Positions 1-5,018 are shown, counted from the stretch's first letter. The stretch is 5,705 nt of DNA from Gammaproteobacteria bacterium (GCA_011052255.1 DRJJ01000296.1:1-5705); one strand, 5' to 3'. Made by a program: numbers and translations. The notes: generated from the sequence alone by a model not told the origin.

Positions 1-317
1 AAGGAGAGGCCGCCGTACCGATGCATCGCTTCCGACCTAACCTGGTTATTAGCGGCTGCGCACCCTATGAAGAAGACAGCTGGCAAACGATTAACATAGG
101 TTCTTGCCGGTTTCATGTTGTTAAACCCTGCTCTCGCTGTGTCATCCCGACGATTGATCGCGAAACAGCCGAGAAGGGGAGAGAGCCGATTCGAACTTTA
201 CTGGAATACAGAAGGGTGGATAACAAGATATATTTCGGCCAAAATCTCGTTCATGAGCTGCAACCAGAGCAGCTACTCAGCGTGGGTGATGCATTGGAGG
301 TTGTTGCACTGCGTTAA
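1..317 (+). CDS. MOSC-domain protein, YcbX-like (C-terminal part, 5' end outside window)
   Basis: The frame is open from the left edge (first full codon at 3) to a TAA at 315-317, so the 5' end is missing. The ATG at 21 is internal: the residues before and after it read VPMHRFRPNLVISG, which fits the conserved 'RFRPNLV' segment of YcbX-like proteins. Further landmarks are PYEEDSW, the KPCSRC motif carrying the conserved MOSC cysteine, EP(I/L)RTL, FGQNL and a final VGDALEVVALR. This is the end of the MOSC beta-barrel, the domain related to the C-terminus of molybdenum-cofactor sulfurase. In family members it is linked to molybdenum or sulfur chemistry and to reduction of N-hydroxylated compounds. 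The protein stops right after the MOSC domain, so it lacks the C-terminal 2Fe-2S ferredoxin domain present in E. coli YcbX. It converges with the formyltransferase on the opposite strand. Family assignment is firm; the substrate is unknown. Confidence 0.88.
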   Translation, partial: GEAAVPMHRFRPNLVISGCAPYEEDSWQTINIGSCRFHVVKPCSRCVIPTIDRETAEKGREPIRTLLEYRRVDNKIYFGQNLVHELQPEQLLSVGDALEVVALR

Positions 318-348
318 AGATTGTAATCGCGCGACAAACTTCTACTGG

Positions 349-369
349 TTCCCACGCTCTGCGTGGGAA
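349..369. repeat. Dispersed palindromic repeat (hairpin) between convergent genes
   Basis: TTCCCACGC, a three-base loop TCT, and GCGTGGGAA form a perfect 9-bp stem. It sits 32 bases after the stop of the MOSC gene. This 'GGTTCCCACGC...GCGTGGGAATCC' type of sequence is familiar to me as a dispersed intergenic repeat in gammaproteobacteria. It lacks a clear T-tract, so a role in termination or mRNA 3'-end protection for the MOSC gene is only possible. Its copy number cannot be judged from one window. Confidence 0.7.
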
Positions 370-447
370 TCCATACAGCATTTCATCCGGAGTAGAACGC
401 AATGACTACTAAAAACCTGGCCAAAAACTATATACAAGTAAACCACT

Positions 448-573
448 CTACAGCTTTCGTACCTTCCGCACCCGCAGCAGTCCCTGATTAAACTGGATAG
501 AGTAATCACTCGTCATTTCGATAACCGCACCGTCCTGTCTGCCCGATTCACTAAAATCCAGCGCCTCATCTAC
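448..573 (-). pseudogene. Out-of-frame C-terminal tail of the formyltransferase
   Basis: Directly past the formyltransferase stop, the minus strand has a second open frame of 41 codons from GTA at 573-571 to a TAG at 450-448. It begins VDEALDFSESGRQDG and ends FNQGLLRVRKVRKL. The tail has the layout expected of the C-terminal domain of Fmt-like formyltransferases, where a 'W.q.Y' segment is followed by an 'EAL.F' strand and a final 'I.f..G.LR' strand. The upstream ORF ends ...HWNQTYSISLNDEQYK, exactly where this tail should begin. Joining the two needs a -1 shift (or one missing base) close to 573 and gives a protein of about 299 residues. It may be a real inactivating or mild frameshift, a programmed shift, or a sequencing or assembly error. 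No start codon or ribosome site suggests independent translation. Confidence 0.7.
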
Positions 574-1346
574 TTGTATTGTTCATCATTCAAACTGATA
601 CTATATGTCTGGTTCCAGTGCTGTGTGCCCTTCATAAATATGTAGGCGCGTTTTGCTGACCATTTTGCATTAAGCATGAAATCATGTGCAGTCGGATATC
701 CCTGGTAGCTGGCCAGACTTTCATCCTGATCCTGTAACGTTGGCAGTTCGGGTAACTCAGCAATAAATTTCTCGGCCAGCGTTGCGGCAAGTATGCCTAG
801 TTCCTTGTTCATCTGTATGCCAGTACATCCCGGTACCAGTTTGTGACTAGCCTGAAGCAATACAGGCCCCACATCCAGCTTGTCGGCAAGTTTATGCAAG
901 GTCACGCCAAAGACCGTTTCGGCATTACGAAATTGCCAGAACATAGGCATCGGACCACGATAAGCAGGCAATAGTGAAGGATGCAGGTTGTAGCTACCCA
1001 ACGCAGGCAACCCGGCAATCGATGAAGGTATGCGGTAACTAAAGCAGGCGACCAGAATCAGATCAGATGTACGAGCTGTAATCCAGTCTGCGGTATTCTG
1101 GTCAGAGAGCTGATCGACATGCCGCCAGGGAAGGTTTCCTTGTTCGGCCAGCTCCCCGATATGAGGCATACACGAAATCTTAACGGGCAGGTCACCATCG
1201 AAATGACCTGTGGCCGGCATACCACCGGTACTGATAACACCGCAAATTTCAGCTTGTGGCATAGCCAGTAGCGATTCCAGTACCTGTCGCGAAAATTCAC
1301 CCAGCATACCTAAAAACAGTATTCGTATCGGTTTTTTTTGTGGCAC
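570..1346 (-). CDS. Formyltransferase-family protein (Fmt-like), 3' end frameshifted
   Basis: This 258-residue cytoplasmic protein begins with a Rossmann-type strand (PIRILFLGMLGEFS, residues 6-19). It carries the signature YNLHPSLLPAYRG at 119-131, then GVTLHKLADKLDVGP at 147-161. The catalytic triad of the formyl transferase fold is intact as N120, H122 and D158. Relatives use 10-formyltetrahydrofolate to formylate an amine, as Met-tRNA formyltransferase does for initiator tRNA. It is shorter than E. coli Fmt (about 315 residues) because the frame ends at a TAG (570-572); the rest of the C-terminal domain is encoded out of frame at 448-573. The start is GTG at 1346, 5 bases after the deformylase stop, with no strong ribosome site, so translational coupling is likely. 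An 8-base A run lies in codons 3-6. Order def-then-formyltransferase matches the classic def-fmt operon, but the sequence looks more like a divergent paralogue than housekeeping Fmt. The actual substrate is uncertain. Confidence 0.85.
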   Translation of the reverse strand: MPQKKPIRILFLGMLGEFSRQVLESLLAMPQAEICGVISTGGMPATGHFDGDLPVKISCMPHIGELAEQGNLPWRHVDQLSDQNTADWITARTSDLILVACFSYRIPSSIAGLPALGSYNLHPSLLPAYRGPMPMFWQFRNAETVFGVTLHKLADKLDVGPVLLQASHKLVPGCTGIQMNKELGILAATLAEKFIAELPELPTLQDQDESLASYQGYPTAHDFMLNAKWSAKRAYIFMKGTQHWNQTYSISLNDEQYK

Positions 1347-1351
1347 AGAGA

Positions 1352-1924
1352 TTATTCCGTAAGGTCTTTGCCAACATCATCACAAGGCAGGCCAGCCTGC
1401 GCCATCGCATCGGCTTTTTCCAGTTCTTCTATAAAACCAAACTGGCTCATATCGTTAATTCGGTAGGGGTAAAGAATACCATCCAGATGGTCGCACTCAT
1501 GTTGTACCACGCGCGCATGAAAGTCAGTAGCTTCCACATCCATAACATTGCCCTGGGCATCATACCCCTGATAACGTATGTGTTTATAGCGCGGAACCAG
1601 ACCGCGCATACCGGGTATAGACAAACAGCCTTCCCATGCCAGCCCTTGTTCCTGGTCCAGTGCCGAAATCACCGGATTGATCAGAACCGTTTCGGGTATA
1701 GGAGGGCAGTCCGGGTAGCGTGGGGTATGTTTAAAACCAAAAATGACCACACGTAAACCACTCCCAATCTGGTTTGCGGCAAGGCCAGCACCTTCTTCAG
1801 CGCACATGGTATCGAACATGTCTACAATCAAACCCGCTAATGCAGGATCACCAAAATCAGTCACCTCAACACAAGGGCACTGCAAATGCGGATCACCCAT
1901 GCGTAGTACCGATTTTACAGCCAT
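1352..1924 (-). CDS. def: Peptide deformylase
   Basis: This 190-residue enzyme removes the N-formyl group from new proteins. All three deformylase motifs are present: GAGLAANQ (45-52; the oxyanion-hole glutamine is Q52), EGCLS (98-102) and QHECDH (141-146). C100, H142 and H146 bind the metal, and E143 is the catalytic acid/base. I place the start at the ATG at 1924-1922 because MAVKSVLRMGDP is the usual deformylase N-terminus and GAGGT lies about 6 bases upstream. The frame is open further up to 2002, but that extension translates a dispersed repeat (SPLTLSLGERG) and is very unlikely to be part of the protein. The C-terminus (about 167-190) runs past the usual end of the catalytic core. It is the first gene of an operon with the formyltransferase. 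The 'RMGDP...VVIFG...YPD' style resembles secondary proteobacterial deformylases, so a second def may exist elsewhere. Confidence 0.95.
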   Translation of the reverse strand: MAVKSVLRMGDPHLQCPCVEVTDFGDPALAGLIVDMFDTMCAEEGAGLAANQIGSGLRVVIFGFKHTPRYPDCPPIPETVLINPVISALDQEQGLAWEGCLSIPGMRGLVPRYKHIRYQGYDAQGNVMDVEATDFHARVVQHECDHLDGILYPYRINDMSQFGFIEELEKADAMAQAGLPCDDVGKDLTE

Positions 1925-1954
1925 ATAATACCTCGTAACAAACTGGTTACACAT

Positions 1955-1990
1955 TCCCCTCTCCCCCAGGGAGAGGGTTAGGGGTGAGGG
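1955..1990. repeat. Dispersed palindromic repeat, CCCTCTCCC/GGGAGAGGG type
   Basis: CCCTCTCCC (1957-1965), loop CCA and GGGAGAGGG (1969-1977) form a perfect 9-bp stem, followed by TTAGGGGTGAGGG. On the minus strand this reads CCCTCACCCCTAACCCTCTCCC, a very common intergenic repeat in proteobacterial genomes that often translates as SPLTLSLGERG. It lies 31 bases upstream of the deformylase start, so it may sit in that gene's leader. It also creates a false N-terminal extension of the deformylase frame. Confidence 0.75.
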
Positions 1991-2174
1991 AATATAATCC
2001 ACGTATAGATAAATTATGTAATCATCATGCTGTGTGTGTTTGGGTACACAACATAAAAATCATTAGGACATAGTATTAAAATAAATAGTATAGTATGACC
2101 ACGAAATTATAAGAGTCATTAAAAGTTTAGTAGCGCTTTCAAAATACACACAAAAAAAGCAAGGAAGGTATAAC
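1991..2174. other. AT-rich divergent intergenic region
   Basis: This gap separates the divergent deformylase and metallo-hydrolase genes and must hold promoters for both. It is strongly AT-rich. Repeated TAGTAT words occur at 2071-2096. I see no RNA gene and no convincing operator. A candidate promoter for the rightward gene is listed separately. For the leftward operon I see only weak -10-like words (for example TATATT on the minus strand near 1992-1997). Confidence 0.5.
2065..2094 (+). promoter_or_regulatory. Candidate sigma-70 promoter for the metallo-hydrolase gene
   Basis: AGGACA (2065-2070, four of six matches to TTGACA), an 18-base spacer, then TATAGT (2089-2094, five of six matches to TATAAT). 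A transcript from here would start near 2101 and have a leader of about 74 bases. The surroundings are AT-rich, so chance matches are easy and this is tentative. Confidence 0.3.
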
Positions 2175-3233
2175 ATGAAGTTATTCAAATCCACCGTTCT
2201 ATTATCAACCATAACCGGCTTACTGTTCTACTCATTCACCGTGCTATCGTCTTCCTCAGACGACGACAAACTGCCCGTAGACAAGGTTGAAGGCAAGCTA
2301 TCCGTCATGGTACTGGGCTCGGGTGGCCCAATTGCAACACCAAGTGGACGTGCCAGTTCAGGTTATCTGATCTTTGCTGACGGCAAACCACGTTTGTTTA
2401 TCGACACCGGCGGCGGCACATTCAAAAGCCTGGCCGAAAGCGGGGCACGTATACCGAATGTTTCCAACTTCTTATTGACACACCTGCACCTTGATCACAC
2501 AGCTGACATGTCGGCGATAGTCAAAACACTGTATTTCCATAATTTACAGGCAGGGCAGTTCCGTACCAGCCCAATCCATTTTTATGGTCCACAAACCAAC
2601 AACGTACCGTTCCCGCCAGCACCCCCACTGGCCGGCGGTGCTGGCGTCTCACAGTATCCGGACACCAGCTTTTATGTCGATGGCCACTACAATATCAAAA
2701 CCGGGGTGGAACGCTATTTGAATGTCTTTACACTGGGCATCAAAGCAGGCGTATTCAAATACACCGTAAGCGACCTGCCGTCAGACGTTTCTGACAATAC
2801 CATTACTACCGTGTTCTCTGACCCAGATGGCCTGACCGTTACCTCCATACCGGTCAATCATGGCCCGGTACCCGCCGTGGCCTACCGCGTAGACTACGCC
2901 GGTTACAGCATCGTCTACACCGGTGACACCACATCAAAAACAGATAACGTGATCAAACTGGCAACTGGTGCGGACATACTGATCTACGACACCGCGATCA
3001 TGGATGATGCACCGCCACTCGACAGCATCTTCCACAAGCTGCATACCACACCAACGCGTATGGGCGTTGTCGCCGCAACTGCAAAACCAAAGAAACTGGT
3101 TTTATCCCATATCACACCGGTAACCGAACCGCGTCTGAATGAAGTAAAGTCTATCGTCAAGAGTGCCGGGTTTACCGGCAAGATCAAAAAGGCGAAGGAT
3201 TTGAAAGTTTATAATCTGGGGGATGATGATTAA
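2175..3233 (+). CDS. Exported metallo-beta-lactamase-fold hydrolase (RNase Z/arylsulfatase-like)
   Basis: This 352-residue protein has a Sec-type signal peptide: MKLFK, then a hydrophobic stretch to about residue 24, then a serine- and aspartate-rich junction (SSSSDDD). No lipobox cysteine is visible, so a soluble periplasmic protein is likely. The mature part shows the MBL fold: VMVLGSGGP (45-52), IDTGG (76-80), the metal motif HLHLDH (103-108), NHG with H229, YTGD with the bridging D251, and SHITP with H312. The pattern and the LGSGGP start resemble RNase Z and AtsA-type arylsulfatases, which use two zinc ions. Export argues against tRNA processing. A small-molecule ester, sulfate or phosphate-ester substrate is more likely but cannot be named. 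AAGGAAGG at 2161-2168 is a good ribosome site 6 bases before the ATG. The gene stands alone, with a terminator 22 bases after its stop. The C-terminus ends in GDDD. Confidence 0.88.
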   Translation: MKLFKSTVLLSTITGLLFYSFTVLSSSSDDDKLPVDKVEGKLSVMVLGSGGPIATPSGRASSGYLIFADGKPRLFIDTGGGTFKSLAESGARIPNVSNFLLTHLHLDHTADMSAIVKTLYFHNLQAGQFRTSPIHFYGPQTNNVPFPPAPPLAGGAGVSQYPDTSFYVDGHYNIKTGVERYLNVFTLGIKAGVFKYTVSDLPSDVSDNTITTVFSDPDGLTVTSIPVNHGPVPAVAYRVDYAGYSIVYTGDTTSKTDNVIKLATGADILIYDTAIMDDAPPLDSIFHKLHTTPTRMGVVAATAKPKKLVLSHITPVTEPRLNEVKSIVKSAGFTGKIKKAKDLKVYNLGDDD

Positions 3234-3255
3234 GGTTTTTAACACTGTTAAATAT

Positions 3256-3287
3256 AATAAACCGGAGGTATTTTGCTCCGGTTTATT
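3256..3287 (+). terminator. Rho-independent terminator after the metallo-hydrolase
   Basis: AATAAACCGGAG (3256-3267) pairs with CTCCGGTTTATT (3276-3287) in a perfect 12-bp stem with an 8-base loop. The GC core is followed by a T-rich descending arm, and the ascending arm is A-rich, so it could stop transcription from both sides. It lies 22 bases after the hydrolase stop. Confidence 0.8.
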
Positions 3288-3413
3288 ACTGCATATGCCG
3301 CACCCGCCCCGAAGTTCTTTTCATACTGATTAGATTAATCAGGAAAAAATACTCTTAAACTTGCAGCTACCTTGGTAGCTGTACATTCTGTAACTGAGAT
3401 AATTTAATAGTGG
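3288..3413. other. Intergenic stretch with two short palindromes
   Basis: No gene is visible. Two perfect palindromic elements occur: CTGATTA-GAT-TAATCAG at 3326-3342 (7-bp arms) and CAGCTACC-TT-GGTAGCTG at 3364-3381 (8-bp arms, extendable by a G-T wobble and a T-A pair to 3362-3383). The second lies about 31 bases past the stop of the transposase remnant and could belong to the end of that former insertion sequence or be a protein site. Confidence 0.5.
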
Positions 3414-3485
3414 TTAACTGCTTCCGAACACTTCGTTAAGTATTTTTTCATAATCCATCGGTGTCATATAAGCCAGCGTTGAAAG
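3414..3485 (-). pseudogene. 3' remnant of an IS transposase (integrase-core, IS3-like)
   Basis: On the minus strand the codons from 3485 to a TAA at 3416-3414 read LSTLAYMTPMDYEKILNE followed by VFGSS. The 'hStLgYmtP.dyE' pattern is the typical C-terminal end of rve-type transposases of the IS3 group. Upstream of about 3486 the frame stays open for some codons but the likeness ends, at a point where a GGTCAAAAAAAGGAGCACG sequence begins. Only about 23 residues survive, so it cannot be functional. It marks a past insertion between the hydrolase and the PEP-CTERM gene. The family assignment rests on a short motif. Confidence 0.6.
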
Positions 3486-3491
3486 GTCAAA

Positions 3492-3510
3492 AAAAGGAGC
3501 ACGTCTTGAC
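3492..3510. repeat. 19-base direct repeat, left copy
   Basis: AAAAGGAGCACGTCTTGAC here matches AAAAGGAGAAAATCTTGAC at 4366-4384 in 16 of 19 positions, in the same orientation. The two copies lie outside the PEP-CTERM gene on either side. This copy lies a few bases beyond the point where the transposase remnant ends and continues into CCCCTTTAC. Confidence 0.55.
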
Positions 3511-3554
3511 CCCTTTACTTTTTTGGTATTTGTCAGTTATATTTCAATGGCAGT

Positions 3555-3580
3555 ACAAAATCCGCCTAAGCGGGTTTTGT
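3555..3580 (-). terminator. Terminator hairpin of the PEP-CTERM gene (possibly bidirectional)
   Basis: ACAAAATCCGC (3555-3565), loop CTAA, and GCGGGTTTTGT (3570-3580) form an 11-bp stem with a single T-G position. That position is a wobble pair in plus-strand RNA and a C-A mismatch in minus-strand RNA. On the minus strand the hairpin starts 10 bases after the PEP-CTERM stop, and its 3' arm ends in TTTTGT. It could also stop rightward transcription. Confidence 0.65.
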
Positions 3581-3590
3581 AAAAGCTATA

Positions 3591-4187
3591 CTAATTTTTC
3601 ATTTTCTTTCTGGAAAATCCCAAACCAGCCAAGCCGATGCCGAATAGTGCGAGTGAGGCAGGTTCGGGGACGCCTACGGTTTTCCCAATTTTTAATATAA
3701 TATTATCACTGGGAATAGCGTAGTTATATGTTCCCTCAATCATAGTGAAACCAGCGATTGTTGCGCTACTGAAGGTCATCAGAGAACTAATGGTACTGTT
3801 GGACACGTAATCTCTCGTCAATCCAACCTGTGCAGTAGTTCCATACTGGCCCCAGATAAAGAAATCATCACCGGATACTGAACTAGGGCTATCAAAGTAA
3901 TTCGTGCTTGTACCAAACGCTCCATCGTAGCTCGTCATGGCGTAGCCGTACATTAGGCTTTGAGAACTCCCTGCTACGTACCAGTTTGAACCACCAGCAA
4001 TGAACCCTAAGCCATAATTTGAATAGCTACCAACAGAGGTCGCCCCCGTGAGATCCAGGCTACCGGTAGTCGTAAATACTACATCGCCTCCTACCTCGGT
4101 TACGTCAATAATCAGTGTCGCATTCGCCGAGCCAGTCCACCCTGCAAACGCCAATACAGCTAATATCCCTGCACTTTTTTTAAACAT
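3591..4187 (-). CDS. PEP-CTERM sorting domain protein
   Basis: This 198-residue exported protein starts with MFKKSAGILAVLAFAGWTGS; cleavage after SANA (residue 23) is likely. The middle is rich in Gly, Ser, Thr, Tyr and Asn with alternating beta-type hydrophobics and has no cysteine and no enzyme motif. The C-terminus is a textbook PEP-CTERM signal: VPEP (173-176), a hydrophobic segment LALFGIGLAGLG, then RKK. Such tails are cut by an exosortase, and the proteins are usually linked to exopolysaccharide and floc or biofilm matrix. I prefer the ATG at 4187 over the in-frame one at 4208: it leads straight into a normal signal peptide and has AAGGGG 5-6 bases upstream. The gene stands alone, has its own terminator, and is preceded by a sigma-54-like promoter. 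No exosortase or polysaccharide gene is in view. The specific role is unknown. Confidence 0.9.
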   Translation of the reverse strand: MFKKSAGILAVLAFAGWTGSANATLIIDVTEVGGDVVFTTTGSLDLTGATSVGSYSNYGLGFIAGGSNWYVAGSSQSLMYGYAMTSYDGAFGTSTNYFDSPSSVSGDDFFIWGQYGTTAQVGLTRDYVSNSTISSLMTFSSATIAGFTMIEGTYNYAIPSDNIILKIGKTVGVPEPASLALFGIGLAGLGFSRKKMKN

Positions 4188-4222
4188 TGTGACCCCTTTT
4201 ATTAACATTAGTTAATATCGAT

Positions 4223-4298
4223 TGTCTTGTGTGTCAGTAAACTAGTAGCATGCATATTTAATGCCATCTAATAAAAACATTGACTTACACACAAGACA
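4223..4298. repeat. Imperfect 18-base inverted repeat bracketing the PEP-CTERM promoter
   Basis: The left arm TGTCTTGTGTGTCAGTAA (4223-4240) matches the reverse complement of the right arm (4281-4298) in 16 of 18 positions, including the first 12 in a row. The arms are 40 bases apart and centred at 4260, almost exactly on the sigma-54-like promoter. If that promoter is used, one arm begins at about +1 and the other lies at about -41 to -58. The right arm overlaps a second small inverted pair, CACAC-N7-GTGTG (4288-4304). It may be paired regulator sites; less likely the ends of a tiny mobile element, since I see no target duplication. Confidence 0.55.
4250..4266 (-). promoter_or_regulatory. 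Sigma-54 (RpoN) -24/-12 promoter candidate for the PEP-CTERM gene
   Basis: The minus strand reads TGGCATTAAATATGCAT. The invariant GG (4265-4264) and GC (4253-4252) are exactly 10 bases apart, as required. Five of six bases match TGGCAC at -24, and TGCA matches at -12. Transcription would start near 4240, giving a leader of about 53 bases before the ATG at 4187. Sigma-54 control through PrsK/PrsR is known for PEP-CTERM genes in exosortase bacteria, which makes this match more credible than sequence alone. Confidence 0.6.
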
Positions 4299-4365
4299 TG
4301 TGTGAGGTGTTAAATTTCCCGACAGTTTCAACACGATATTTAAAATATAAAGAACAAAACATGAG

Positions 4366-4384
4366 AAAAGGAGAAAATCTTGAC
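4366..4384. repeat. 19-base direct repeat, right copy
   Basis: AAAAGGAGAAAATCTTGAC, 16 of 19 identical to 3492-3510. It lies 6 bases before the 44-base tandem repeat, upstream of the PEP-CTERM promoter region. Confidence 0.55.
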
Positions 4385-4390
4385 TTAAGG

Positions 4391-4478
4391 AGGTGATGGG
4401 GGTCAGGCCTTACATTTTACATTATTATTTTTAGAGGTGATGGGGGTCAGGCCTTACATTTTACATTATTATTTTTAG
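4391..4478. repeat. Exact tandem duplication of a 44-base unit
   Basis: Two identical head-to-tail copies (4391-4434 and 4435-4478) each start AGGTGATGGGGGTCAGGCCT, continue TACATTTTACATT and end ATTATTTTTAG. GGGGTCAGGCCTTACATTTTACATT resembles sequences often found next to small Y1-type (REP-associated or IS200-like) transposase genes, but no such gene is present here. The absence of any mismatch suggests a recent duplication. The unit may be the end of a decayed mobile element. Confidence 0.8.
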
Positions 4479-4492
4479 CAGCGAACACCACC

Positions 4493-4515
4493 CAAGCCCC
4501 GCGATGCGGGGCTTG
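4493..4515 (-). terminator. GC-rich hairpin after the toxin gene
   Basis: CAAGCCCCGC (4493-4502), loop GAT and GCGGGGCTTG (4506-4515) form a perfect 10-bp stem, 3 bases past the toxin stop. On the minus strand no T-tract follows (GGGTGGTG), so it may act as a 3'-end stabilising structure. On the plus strand it is followed by TTGTT. Confidence 0.6.
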
Positions 4516-4518
4516 TTG

Positions 4519-4827
4519 TTAAACGACATCCCAGGGCTTCACTTCTTTTGCCGCCAGGTTGCGGCTACCGTGGATAACAGTGATGACCTGCACCCGGTCG
4601 GGCCTGGCTCGGTAGATGATCCGGTATCCTTGAAAGATCAACTCTCGCACATCCTCATGGTTAGCTTCCGGAACCGGTCGGCCCATCTTTGGCTGTTCCA
4701 GTAGTGCCTCGGCGGCATCGAAAATGCGCTCGATAAACTGCCTTGCATAATAGGGCGAGTCCTTGCCGATATAATCACGGATCCCCTCCAGGTCATCCAG
4801 CGCCGGATCGGCCCATTCAATCAGCAT
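4519..4827 (-). CDS. RelE/ParE-family toxin
   Basis: This 102-residue protein has the compact alpha-beta layout of the RelE/ParE superfamily: an N-terminal strand and helix (MLIEWADPALDDLEGIRDYI), a second helix (YYARQFIERIFDAAEALLEQ), the turn PKMGRPVPE (46-54), then strands VRELIFQGYRIIYRA (60-74) and VQVITVIHGSRNL (79-91). P-x-MGR-x-VPE, YRI-x-Y and the closing V-x-HG-x-R are family marks. RelE members cut ribosome-bound mRNA and ParE members poison gyrase; which applies cannot be told here, though the GR-VPE turn and HGSR end look ParE-like. I chose the ATG at 4827: it gives the standard family length and overlaps the antitoxin gene by 11 bases (ATGCTGATTGA), so the two are translationally coupled. 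The open frame extends 25 codons further upstream, but only over the antitoxin gene. Confidence 0.9.
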   Translation of the reverse strand: MLIEWADPALDDLEGIRDYIGKDSPYYARQFIERIFDAAEALLEQPKMGRPVPEANHEDVRELIFQGYRIIYRARPDRVQVITVIHGSRNLAAKEVKPWDVV

Positions 4828-5002
4828 TGCCGAGCAGTCGTTTTTTAGCCTCTTGATGAGACACCGTACGGCCCTCATCAGCGGCTTTGAGCCCGGTCTC
4901 AATCTTCTGCTTCACGTATAGCTCGTACATGATGTCATCCCAGGTGGCCTGCTCCGGCAGGTGATCAATGATCTGCCGGGCGGCGTCTTTCGCATTTTGC
5001 AT
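4817..5002 (-). CDS. Antitoxin partner of the RelE/ParE toxin
   Basis: This 61-residue acidic-basic helical protein begins MQNAKDAARQIIDHLPEQAT, continues TWDDIMYELYVKQKIETGLK and ends in a charged tail (ADEGRTVSHQEAKKRLLGNAD). The 'LP..ATWDDIMYE(L/I)YV.QKIE.GL..' type is familiar as the small protein encoded just before RelE/ParE toxins, where it would neutralise the toxin and probably repress its own operon. I chose the ATG at 5002 because GGAG lies 10 bases upstream and the sequence before it (MYQCRQRLYQ from 5053) has no likeness to this type. It overlaps the toxin start by 11 bases. No clear DNA-binding domain of a named fold can be assigned by eye. Confidence 0.82.
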   Translation of the reverse strand: MQNAKDAARQIIDHLPEQATWDDIMYELYVKQKIETGLKAADEGRTVSHQEAKKRLLGNAD

Positions 5003-5018
5003 CGTCGATACTCCGTCG

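Noticed and set aside
115..405. 96-codon plus-strand frame overlapping the MOSC gene
   Set aside because: It is a shadow frame inside a gene with clear MOSC motifs and it reads through the intergenic hairpin repeat.
402..491. Plus-strand 29-codon frame MTTKNLAKNYIQVNHSTAFV... with a GGAG upstream
   Set aside because: It lies opposite the out-of-frame formyltransferase tail, which has a better family match. The small frame has no recognisable features.
1331..1341. Run of eight T (A on the coding strand) at the start of the formyltransferase as a programmed slippage site
   Set aside because: Slippage here would not repair the frame break, which lies about 750 bases downstream. No other sign of recoding is visible.
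1340..1756. 138-codon plus-strand frame
   Set aside because: It is antisense to the peptide deformylase, whose three catalytic motifs are unambiguous.
3461..3700. 79-codon plus-strand frame
   Set aside because: It runs across the transposase remnant, the terminator hairpin and the antisense of the PEP-CTERM tail. It has no ribosome site or family likeness.
4223..4298. Inverted repeat as a rho-independent terminator
   Set aside because: The 40-base gap between the arms and the lack of a T-tract make it unlike a terminator. Its place upstream of a gene fits regulation better.
4391..4478. The two 44-base copies as a CRISPR array
   Set aside because: The copies are directly adjacent with no spacers, only two units exist and no cas gene is present.
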